Source: Gibbula magus
Lineage: Eukaryota > Mollusca > Gastropoda > Trochida > Trochidae
Length of the DNA: 64,000 nucleotides
Reading direction: 5' to 3'
Assembly (NCBI GenBank): GCA_936450465.1
Contig: OW388293.1
Coordinates: 32,059,860-32,123,859 of the forward strand
Part shown: in pieces, positions 35,201 to 47,200 of the stretch
Numbering within the stretch: position 1 is the first letter of the stretch
How the letters are laid out: every line of letters starts with the position of its first letter
Position numbers and translations under genes: made by a program
The notes under the pieces: generated by a model
The model's input: the letters and a program-made list of their open reading frames with translations, nothing else
Database searches by the model: none
What the model was told of the DNA's origin: nothing

Positions 35201-38200
35201 TTTGGAGTAAAATCTTGGTGTCTGCTGTCATCTCTTTACAGAATTATCAATCTGGGATCTTTTATTGCAGTGGTTAGTGCATTCAGCTTCAGGGTTTGCA
35301 TTTTGCCAGGTGCTCTGAGAGCAGCTTGAACTACTTGGAGTACTTATAGCATCACTATAATTCAGAGTTGCTACACCAATAGTTTGCTTGATCCACTCAA
35401 CTCAGATACTCCACTTCAGTGTATACCCGCCAGGGGCTCGGCAACTTTGTCTGCTGTAGAGAACTGTTAGCAGTAAGGTTTGGGAGCAAAGCTGCACCAT
35501 GTTTCGATAGTTTCAGCCAGTGCTTGCAGGTTTCACCGCAATGCATAGCTACACTGGTGTTACAGGCTTTCTCCTTGCAATAATACTAGCAGCCGTGATA
35601 TACATAAGTATTTATATATAAGTGAAATACTCTTGAAACTCACCCTACCTCACTGTATAGAGACAATGTCTATTCAGGCTTTCAGCTGAAATATTACCTA
35701 CAACTGTGATATGAGTGATATATATATATATACTGTTGAGTTGCCTGCATTGCTGAAAGGCCTTTCTGTAGTGCGCTTTATTGAACCGGGGAGCAAACAT
35801 CCATTCATTTATGAATGAGTTTAAGTATGGGTCTAACCCTTCACTTGATTATATAATAGATAAGTAATATTACACTGAAAACCCACATATCTATATCTAT
35901 TCAGATTCTTTCATAAAATTATGATGAAATTCAGATTCACTGGATAGGAGCTCTCAAACATCACACCCTATGAAAGGAAACAACTCAGTGGTTACGGTAG
36001 GAAGATATGAATACTACTAAGTATATCTCTAGCTCTGAGTGTATATCAAAACCTTTGTGACCCAAGAATGACATTCTCTTCCTACAGAGGTTAATCCCTT
36101 CAGATTTCCGAATCTAACCTCTGTTCAAGATGGCCTGAAACCGAGGGCATAAATGGAGTGTCCTGATTGGTTGCAATTGAATCTTTCTTCTACAAATTTG
36201 GACAAATCTGAATTGACTTAATGAGAGCCTACCTTTAGTTAGTGGTTAATAAAGAATTATTATTAGCAGCCCCCACTAATTCTGGGCTGCTATCAGATTT
36301 TGCGCAGTTTCCATCACGTTTTGTATTGGCTTTAACTTTTTACCAAGAAGGTTTTGAGAACTCATTATCGTATACTGAAAAGTTCTGAAATCGCTAAGAA
36401 AAAGTCCACCCAGCTTTGTAAATGGGTACCTGAACACAGAAAGTACAGACCTATATGGTCGCGCAGTGCTAAGTAGCAGCACAAAAGGTGCAATTTCTTC
36501 ATGGTTATAATATAAATTGTGCGCTTTGAGCATGCTCATACATGGTAATATCGATATACAAATTGACTATTGCTATTAGGAAATGATTTTAGTGGTATTA
36601 AGTCATGGGTTATGTACAGCAGTCACCGATCTCAGTGTTGAAGTAAAAACTTTGTGGTTGTTCATTCTTTCAAATGAGAAAAAAGGTAATACCTTGAATG
36701 AGTTACTGGTAAAATTTGATTATTTGGATTTAAATATTTATTAACCCCTGGTGAGTGGTTCTATGATAACTGGTTAAACAGTGTATAAATTTACTGCTGT
36801 TTTATATAGGTTTTTAGAGAATCTTCATGATCCATAAAACTTGAATAAGAATTGTCTAAATCTACTGCTGTAGGAGTCATGGTAGACAAGGCCTTCTCCA
36901 TGTCAGCTGACAGATTGAAGATGGAAGCAGGCAGGGGGTCATAGCAGGAGTAGCTTTATTCAGCTTTGGACATTTTCTTAATAGACAGAGACAAAAATGC
37001 CAAGAAGTTATTTCGAAAGTGCTCGTACGTGGATGAAAAACATATTTCATCCTCTTATGTAATGAAGCAGGCACTGGAAACAGCAAATTTGGACATTGTT
37101 TCAATTCCTCGGTGTTTCCAGGCCCTGTATTTGTACCCTCTAATCTTGCCTTGAGGTAGGTGGTCTGCCGAAGAAGAGGCGATCAAACATTAAATGGAGT
37201 ATGCTGCATTCCTGGGACGTGTATTCCACGTGCCGCACATGCATGACACTACAGGTGGAAGGAAACATGCATCTTGCTCTCTCTTTACTTCTAATGGTCG
37301 CCCATTTGCTGAACGTCGTGCAGTCCCTGTCCTGTGTCGGCCATGATTGTTTTGGGGTTTCCATGCTGTGTCCTAGTTTAAATTGATGCAATTTAAGTTT
37401 TTATTTGTCTTTCAGATATGTTATTCCAGTTTTGGCATCTAAATTGTTTTTCTCCCTTGTGGAATAGCCATGTGTGATGAATTCAATTTAATTTAAAATT
37501 TCAGGATGCCTAATCGTTCATAAGGAGAAACATAAGCACTGTTATATTTTCGATGTGTACATGTCAAGCTGTCAACATATCACGTTTGCTTAGCAGTCAT
37601 TGCTTTAGTATGAGTTCAGCATTTCCTCATCTGTGACGTCATGATACAACTGTTCGTGATGTCACTTTAGTAGACAGTTGCAAGAGAGGATTGACCAATA
37701 ATACAGGATTATAACACAGGATTGACCAATAATACAGGATTATAACACAGGATTGACCAATAATACGGGATTATAACACAGGATTGACTAATAGGATTGA
37801 CCAATAACACAGGATTATAACACAGGATTGACCAATAATACAGGATTATAACACAGGATTGACCAATAATACAGGATTATAACACAGGATTGACCAATAG
37901 GATTGACCAATAACACAGGATTATAACACAGGATTGACCAATGATACAGGATTATAACACAGGATTGACCAATAATACAGGATTATAACACAGGATTGAC
38001 CAATAATACAGGATTATAACACAGGATTGACCAATAATACAGGATTATAACACAGGATTGACCAATAATACAGGATTATAACACAGGATTGACCAATAGG
38101 ATTGACCAATAACACAGGATTATAACACAGGATTAGCCAATGATACAGGATTATAACACAGGATTGATCAATAGGATTTGACCAATAACACAGGATTATA

Positions 38201-41200
38201 ACACAGGATTGACCAATAGGATTGACCAATAATACAGGATTATAACAGGATTGACCAATAACACAGGATTATAACACAGGATTGACCAATAATACAGCAT
38301 TGACCAATAATACAGGATTATATTACAGAATTGACCAATAATACAGGATTATGATACAGGATTGACAAAAAAATACATGATGACCATTACTCCAGGAATA
38401 AATTAGTCCAATAATAACGTATTGGCCAACAATACAGGACTGACCAGTGGCTAAATATAGGCTATCCCAGAATATGCTGGAACCCTAAGACCTGTTACGG
38501 GTTGATTATAATCCTTATTAAACTTCATCATTATTAGGAGAAATATACATTCGTTCACACACTAGCAAGATTTTAGTTTTAAGCAGATGGAACCCAGTAA
38601 AGAAAATCTCATATAGCTCAAATATAAATGAGTGTCACAGTACAGTTCACCATTAATTGTGGTGATTTTCTTGCTTAACAGAGATTGAGTTAACTTGAAC
38701 TATTAGGGAAAAAGTGCAGTTTATTACTTAGCCCTAATAACCTCAGTGGAGTAATGTGTTTGATATATATTCATGTCAATGTTGATGTGCTCTGTATAAT
38801 CTAAGTCTCCAACCTGCTGAGATTGACGGAACTTTACAATGAGCTTCGTCTACGTTAACGTTACTCCATAATCTTAACCCATCTCGACCGCAGCACTCTA
38901 TGCCTACCACGTCCCCTCCGACGGAGTTATCAAGGCCTGGGGTTGGTTGGAGATGAACGTGGTTCGACCTGTAGGGGGCTTCATTACACACGTCTTGTTT
39001 ATAGCCGACTTCCCTCCTTGTGATTGAGTCTACTATGTTTTCTAATTTCACTGATGTGATAATAATTTCCTTTCTCTTCAAAGGAGATGAATCACTTTTC
39101 TGTGATGGTTTAGAAATAAATCTTTGTACCAGTGTAATTTATCATTAGGTGTAAATTGGGAAATGTTCACGAGCTGACAGTTTCATTTATCTCAAGAAAA
39201 GTAGAATGAAATATTTTCCCATTTGAAAAAGCTTCATATTCTTGCTTGACTTGAAATGTGTTAAAAAAAAATTAGTATTTGTTTGAATGATGAGCTCATG
39301 AAGATATATATTGTTTAAATTTCTTTTTGTTGGATGGCGTTTATGGATAGCTCAGCCTGCTTGTTGATCATGGCATAGGAAATCACTCATGGACTCTGGG
39401 TTTTTCAATATAGACAACTTGTATAATATCGGGGGCGGGATAGCGCAGTGGTTAGCGCGTTCGGCTTCGGATCAAGAGGTCTGGGGTTCGAATCCCGCCA
39501 GGAGCACGGCAACTTTGTCTGCAGTAGAGAACTGTTCTACATGCAGTAAGGTTAGGGTGCAATGCTACACTGAATTTCAGCGTAGTACCACCCATGGTTT
39601 ACTAGTTCCAGCCGATGCTCGCAGGTTTCACCGCAAAGCATAGCCACATGGCTTTGCGGGCTTTCTCCCTGCCATTATACTAGCAGCCACGATATAATTG
39701 AAATACTCTTAAAAGCGTCATTAAACCCTAACTCACCTCACCTCACCTTGTATAATTTCAGAAATCTCTCATTCATCAAGAATGGTTTGAATCTTGACTC
39801 AATTTTTCTGAGCTATTGTACATCTCAGACACTTATATATATATCACTTCTAATGATATGGAGAATAAATAATCACCAAATAATATGACATACAGCTAAT
39901 AGATTTGATATTGTTAAATGTAGTAATGAGATATTGTATTACATTTCCCGGGTATATATTATCAATGTTAAGATCAATCCCTCTTTCTTAAAATTAACAA
40001 TAAATTCCATGCTGCCTATGGTGTAAATACTTCCTAAGCAGTGCTAAGCAATAAATTACTCCTTATGATGAAAAAATAGATTTTTGTTTAAATGTGCTAT
40101 GGAGAGAAAAGGTTACATCAAAAGGAAATGACATTGAGCTCATTGATTTGATATTGCTGAATGTAGTAATGATATATTGTACCACAATGACACCTGACCC
40201 GGGACAGAGCGCAGCTGTTGATGTAGACAGGTGTATATATAGAGAGAGAGAGAAACACAAGTGGGATAACAGTATCCATGGGGGGAAACTTGCTCTGACA
40301 GAAAACACTCCTCATCACACTAACACAAAACAATCAAAAACTCACAATTTATTTAGGGGAGTGGGGAGATAGTAATTAAAATAAATGTATGTTAGTAGTG
40401 GGCTGGACCCCCTGTTGCACAGCAGCTGTGTCAATTTGTGAGTGTGGTCCCAGCCCTAGCAAGTGTAAAGTTAGCCCGCCTCCCTTGAGCCATATCCCCT
40501 CTCGTCTAGACTATTTCAGTCACGTTAGGATTATTCGTATAGAACTGTTCTATATGCAGTAAGGTTTGGGTGCAACGCTACACTAAATTTCAGTGCAATA
40601 CCACCAATGGTCAGCTAGTTCCAGTTCATGCTTTAAGGTTTCACTGCAGTGCACTACTACTATAGTGTTGCAGATTTTCTCCATATAATGATACAAGCTG
40701 CTGTGATATAAGTGATATACCGGTACTCTTAAAAAAGGGTTAAGGGGGGTAACCATCTATCGGATAACAACTCAGTGTATACAATTAAAATCTTAATTGT
40801 CAACACTGAGTTGTTATCCGTTTGATGGTTACCCCCCTTAAGCTTCAAACTATCGGTTCACCTTTACTCTACCATCCAGCATCCTTTAGTGGATCCGGAC
40901 CACCTCTCAGTACCGTCAGCCGCCAACCAACACCGTGGAACACACCTACAGACTAGTAATAATAATAATTTCCATTTGATAGATGTGAAAGGTAGATATT
41001 ATCTCTGTCGGTCACTATCACCTTCTTAATGTTTTAGCTGGATACCTGAAGCAGTGAAGCAACAGTTGCAATATATTAAAGCTGATACAACAGCTACGGC
41101 CCTGCAGTTAGGAGTGTAACAGTGTTGTTGTCTCTTGTCACTGAACCTCTTTGACACTGGTACAACCCATGCCTGCCGGGATTTTGAACCCCGAACCCCT

Positions 41201-44200
41201 TGATCCGAAGCCGAACACGCTAACCACTGCGCTATCCCGGCCCTTGATTATAGACCTAGTTTGCATTACAAATAACAAATCTGTTTGATGACCACAGTGG
41301 ACTTTTTATCATGAATTCCCTACTCTTATTTCATAAATCTAGGTCAAATAAAAACATCAATAAAGAAGATAAGACTAAAATTGATAAATATCAGGAAGGG
41401 TACCGGACAGAAGTCCAGGAAGTGCTCTGTGAGGGGTCAAGAGATTATTTACAGTAGTTGGTCACTTTCCTCATGTAACCAGAAACCCTGTTCTCATGGA
41501 TCACCGCCTATGGTGTAAGGCTTTTCTCTGTAAATGTAAAACCAGGCATATGTTAGAGATAAGTTTATTCAGGTGGATTTGACCGTTTTTCTCAATCCTG
41601 TAGTTTGTACATGCTAAGAGGCTCCGAGATTATGTTTAAGTATGCTGGGTTTGTTAGATTTATCCAGTGAAATATATCCTCATCAAACACTTCTTCTATT
41701 GCGGTGTTTTCGTTGACTTGTTGATGTCATTCCAGAGTTTGGATTATATGTCAAATATGTCTCAGCTTCAGTCTTTATGCTGTATTTTATTAGATTTATT
41801 TAGTGAAATATATCTTCATCAATTACTGTGTTTTATTAGGGTGTTGTCATTAACTTGGAGTTATTATTCCTGAAGTTTGAATGACATGCCAACAATTTCT
41901 CAGCTCGGGAGATTTGATTTTGTTTCCTAGAATGCAACTGAGATATGTTCCTGCATGTGTGAGTTTAGTAATGATCTAACAGACAAAGTATTGTGTTTGT
42001 ATTTTCAAGGTGTTCTTTGTGAAATGGATATAGTTTATCCTTTATACTGGCTTGCTGTGGGAGCCTTCAAATATAACTGTCACCCATTGGCTGAGGTGGG
42101 ATATCGCAGTGGCTAAGTGTGTTCAGATCTTTAGGTCAGGGGATTGAAATCCCACCAGGGGGTAGGCAACTTTATTGTTCTATAATTACCTATATGCAGT
42201 AAGGTTTCGGTGCAATTAGACTAAAATTTAGTCTATGGAATTTTTTTAGTGACTGTACTTTTATCATTATGGTTTTATATTTTTCAATACTACCAGTTCC
42301 ATATTCAGTTTATCTAGACTTGCTGAATAAAAATCTAGACTGTATTAAAGGCTCTTAATAATACACAGTCATGGAGCAGGACTAGGGTCATACTGAATTT
42401 CAGCACAGCACCACCCATGGTGTTCTAGATCCAGCCGATGCTCGCAGGTTTCACCACAATGCATAGCCACAGTTGTGTTCTGGGTTTCTCCCTGCAATAA
42501 TACTAGCAGCCGTAACATATTCTTGAAAGCGGTATTAAACCTCAAATGACCTCACTGCATCTCAAATACCTTCGGACGTTTAGACTTCTTTTTATTGTTT
42601 TGGTCACAGATCACTTTATGACTATATCATGGCTCTTGTTGTGTGGGAAGTGCAGATAAGAATAGGACCCCAAACAAGACCATAACAAGAAAATTTGAAA
42701 AACACTATAATGTTCTTAATGTTCACAGTATGTTTCAGGCAGTTTCAGCCACTTAAAAAATGGTTTCATGGTAGAATTTTTGATCATTCACATTGCTATG
42801 ATAAAGTCTGATAGAACCATGCAAGAGAAATGTTTGTGAAATTCCCTTGATAGATTTTGAGATACAAAGAAATATAATAATTTAATAATGTTTTGAAAAT
42901 CAGCCTCCTGCACTATAAATAAGTTTCTATGCGTGTTTCTAAAATCTTTTGATGTTACTTACGGTACTGTATATTTGTAAAGCTGAACTTCTATTATGAC
43001 ACTCATTTCTAAAGCCAATTACCTCAGAAATACTTTGTACATACAGGTTTTAATGAAATTCTAATCAAATGCATTTTGACAAGCAGTAACTGTTATTCTT
43101 TTTCAGAAGGGATCCTCCTTGGGGTACTTATTGCATAAAATCCTTGATTTTTGATATATGACAGGTCGTAACTATATTTTCCACTTAAAATTAGTTAAAA
43201 AACTAAAAAACCGTACTTTGGGTCACCCCTTTCGAGCCCCACCCCTTACGGTTGTCATGCAACCAGGGGCGGATAACTCTAATCTCACCACTTTTCTTCC
43301 TGTCATTGAACTGACAAGTCGCACGAAGTTTCAAGAAGTTTTTCTGAGTTTACGTACAATCGCAAAGAAAATGGCCCAAAACAAAGCTGTATGTGTGGTA
43401 ACTTCTACCTTTTCTACAGTAGGGTCGAATGGCTTTTCGGTTTTTGTACTAGATTTCGTGTATTTGTAACTTGCTTTCTCGCGTAGGGCGGGAAAGTCGA
43501 CCCAAGATGGCGGCCATTTTTTCTCGATCGATTTGTTTTGATCGTGGAATTTGGTTAGATCTGGGCTTTCCACATGTTTATTTTATCATATTTGGGTTCT
43601 AGATTCGTTTTCGGTGAGTATTTCGAATCGCCCACTGGCCTGCAAGCAAATTAGTCATATTTCATGTTCTATTTGTTTCAGTGATGTTAGGGGTGTGGCC
43701 ATGCTTGTTTACTTTTTTACTTCGCATTTTGCCATTCGCCTCTGCTCATGTTTTTACATGCATGTTTACAACAACATTTACATTCCAATTCCCCCATGTA
43801 TTTAGTATATATATATTTTAAAAATATTTATATATATACACATGTTGCATGTGCACGTCTTGATTTGGCTATTTTGATTCTAGCCTTTCAAGCCTTGTGC
43901 CCAATGTAAGGGGCCGGTGTCGATCACCGACGCTCATGACGAGTGCCTCAAGTGTTTGGCCTCTGATTTCCACCACCCACTAGACTGTGGGATATGTCAG
44001 GCCTTCACCCCCAAGGCCAGATCTAGGAGGGATGTCGATCTAAAGTTCTTCTCCGAGGCCTTGGAGAGCGGGAGGGACATCACCAAGCTTGACCCCCCGT
44101 CTAAGGCAAAGAAGGTGAAAAAGTCACCAATTAAGAATTTAAGTGGTAAGAAGGTTAAGGCTTCGGCCTCCGCGACGGTGTCCTCGGCCAGGTCGGGTCT

Positions 44201-47200
44201 CGATGATTCGTCATCCGAGCCCGACTCGGTCGAGGACCAGCGGGGGTCCTCAGCCGGGGATTTCACCCACCCTCCCTCCCCTCAACAACTTAACCCACAA
44301 ACCACTCATTTTAACCCTGTTGATATGACGCAATTCACTCACATCATCACACAGCAAATGAAGGTCATGATTGACTCGGCGGTCTCGGGGCTCCGTACGG
44401 AGTTCCGGACCTCGAGTCATGAACCTGATGCAGCTCATGGTACCAGGGGAGATCTCGGTGTCGGACTCGTCCGAGGCACGGGGTCTCCTCGGGGCGCTCA
44501 GCTTCCGGCTCGCGAGCTGCGGAGTATGGAGCCCCAGGTTACCATTACACAAATACACCAGCCCCCTCAGACACCTGGCTTCGGGCAGGTCTCGTCTGAG
44601 GGATCGCTGGCCCCGCCGAACCTGGTGCCGCTCGTTGGAGTAGGTTCCCAGGGTAAGGCTTCAAACCCAGGTTACGAGGCGCCGCCTGTGCTCCAGGTGC
44701 AGCGTCCTCGGACACCTGCCCCGTGCTCCGAGACCGTCGTCCCAGTGACGATGCAGTCCGGGCCGCACGCGGGACCCTCGAGCTCCCTCGAGACCCAGGT
44801 CTCGGGGGGCCCACTCGAGGTCGATCCTCGGGCTGGGGGCTCGGGACAGCCAGTGGTAGCTGACGTCTTCTCTCGCTCTCTTGTCCACGCCCGTGACTCT
44901 TTCCTAGACGACTCCGAGTTGGCTTCACGCCTCTCGGGGAGATCCGGGATCGAGTCCATGGACGTGGATGAGGTTCGGGAGAATTCGGGCCCTTTATCGG
45001 CTGCCACTGCCATCAGGGATCTTCGCGGCTTAATTGCCGAGGCTATTCCTGGTGTTGCTGCCCCGGTCCCCGAGCCAGAGGAATCGGACTACCGCTTGTC
45101 GGGGGAGGCCTTCGCTCGAAGCAAGGCTCCCGTAGTGGGGCTCCGCATTCTCCCATCACTGGTCGATGATTTGATCGCTCCGCTCCTAGCTGATACTCAT
45201 TCACTTGCCGATCTAGGCTTCTTATCCAGGAGATATCAGCTGGGGGAGGAAGGTCTTTTCGACATTCCGGTGGTGGGAGACTGTGTATATACCGCGGTTT
45301 CCTTGCAGCGACCGAAGGTTTCACCTTCGGTCGGGCGACAAGGTCGGCGGCTGCCTCCCTTCACTGCTGGTGCAGCTGATCTGAAGTCCTCGTATCGGTC
45401 CTTCGAGGACCAGTACCGAAATGCGGGACAACAGCTTCAGCTTGCAATCCACCAGGCGTATCTGGCCTCCATGCAGGTCCAGTTAACGCAGAAGGTGGAG
45501 ATCCCTGGAGATTCCTCCTCGGAGCTCCTCGGGCAGCTAACCGCGGTTGGTGGTCATTTGGCGCGGGACTCTATCAGGAGTGCCGCTAACCAAATGATGA
45601 GCGCAGTTGTGGGAATGCGCCGGCTGTGGTTGTCGGTGTCCACTTGGATGCCTTCAACACAGCAGTCCCTGCTGAACCTACCCTTTCGGATTGGCCCAGT
45701 GCTTTTCCCAGGGGCTCAGCAGGTACTAAAGGACACTGCGGATGTCGTCACGACCTGCCGGGAGACCTCTAGGGTTCTTACCGTGCAGGATCCAGACATC
45801 AAGCGCGCACGCATGTCCAACCCTCCTCCTGCTCGTTCCTCCGCGCCGACGGGGAAGGCAGCCTGGATGTCAGCTAGTCTGCATCAGGCTGGGAGCAGGG
45901 GCAAGGGTCCCAAAAAGCGAGGCGGGAAATTCCAGCAGCCTTCGGGCAAGCAGGGGTTTCGGGGGCGCGGGAAACCAAACCAGGGTTCCTAGCTCCTCCC
46001 GTACCGCTAGGGGTGTCCAAAAATCCGGGGGCCGGAGTGCCGCCGGAGACGGACATCTTTTGCTTGTTGGGGCAGATCCCTGTAGGCGGCCGATTGACAA
46101 GGTTCATAGACGCTTGGGCGAAAGCCACGTCGAACACCTGGGTCCTGTCCACACTCAGGGACGGCCATATGCCTCAGTGGAAGCGCGGTCCGCCTTCATT
46201 TACCGGGGTGCGGCACACGAACGTGCCCTCCGCGCCGGAGAAGGCGGACATCCTCCGCTCAGAAATCAAAGCGTTGCTGAGCAAGGCTGCGATAGAGCTA
46301 GTGCCTGTGGGCCAGGAAGAGAGCGGATACTATTCCACATACTTCCTGGTGACCAAGAAGGGCGGAGGGTTCAGACCCATCTTGAATTTAAAGATCATGA
46401 ACAAACTGATAGAGGTCCCATCGTTCAAGATGGAGACTCTAAGGTCTGTGATCTCGTCAGTGCAGGTCGGAGAATGGCTATCCTCCATCGACCTCAAAGA
46501 CGCTTACCTTCATGTTCCGATGCACCCAGAATTCAGACAATTTCTGAGGTTTGCATTCGACGGGAAGTGTTACCAATTCAGGGTGTTACCCTTCGGAATC
46601 TCAACGGCTCCGAGGGTATTCACCAAGCTTATGCTGGTAGCGGCTCAGGTCGCCAGGTCTCAGGGCAGGTGTTGTCATCCCTACCTGGACGACTGGCTCA
46701 TCAGAGCGCTGTCCCAGCTTCAGAACCACGAATCCACCCAGGCCATACTACACACGTTAGTTTCGCTGGGTTGGATCGTGAACCTCAAAAAGTCGGAGCT
46801 GGCCCCGTCACGGGACCTAGTCTTCCTGGGTTCCAGGTTTCGGACGGAGCCGGGGATCGTATCCCTGGCCCCGGACCGGGTCCCGAAGATACTGGGGGCT
46901 GTGAACTCGTTTCTCAGTGCTCCATGCCACACGGCTCGAGTCTGGCTCCAGCTCTTAGGAGTCATGGCAGCGACCGTAGACGTGGTTTGGAGGTCTCGGC
47001 TCCGCATGAGGCCCGTCCAACAAGCCTTGGCGGGTCTTTGGTCCCACTCGGAGTCTTACGAGAAGCAGCTCGTCACTCCGGAGTGGGTCTTGACACCTGT
47101 TATGGTGGACCAATGTCGATCACCTGACTCGGGGTTACCCCCTGCAGCCTCCGGTGCCGACCCTGACGATCCAGACCGACGCCTCCCTTACGGGATGGGG

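Noticed and set aside
36877..37391. Possible gene from overlapping frames on both strands
   Set aside because: Short frames on both strands, no splice-compatible partners and no recognisable motif.
38014..38229. Repetitive minus-strand open frame
   Set aside because: Translation of the 31-bp minisatellite; periodic only because the array is.
39431..39505. tRNA gene
   Set aside because: Boxes A and B are present, but the sequence cannot close a proper acceptor stem, continues into a SINE body and is repeated at other loci with target duplications.
43158..43469. 103-codon ORF at the DIRS left end
   Set aside because: It lies mostly in the inverted terminal repeat and leader, has no motif, and its strand partner is an equal shadow.
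45742..47127. 461-codon open frame overlapping gag and RT
   Set aside because: It is a shadow frame in G+C-rich sequence, rich in Arg, Gly and Pro with no motif. The RT lies in another frame over the same bases.
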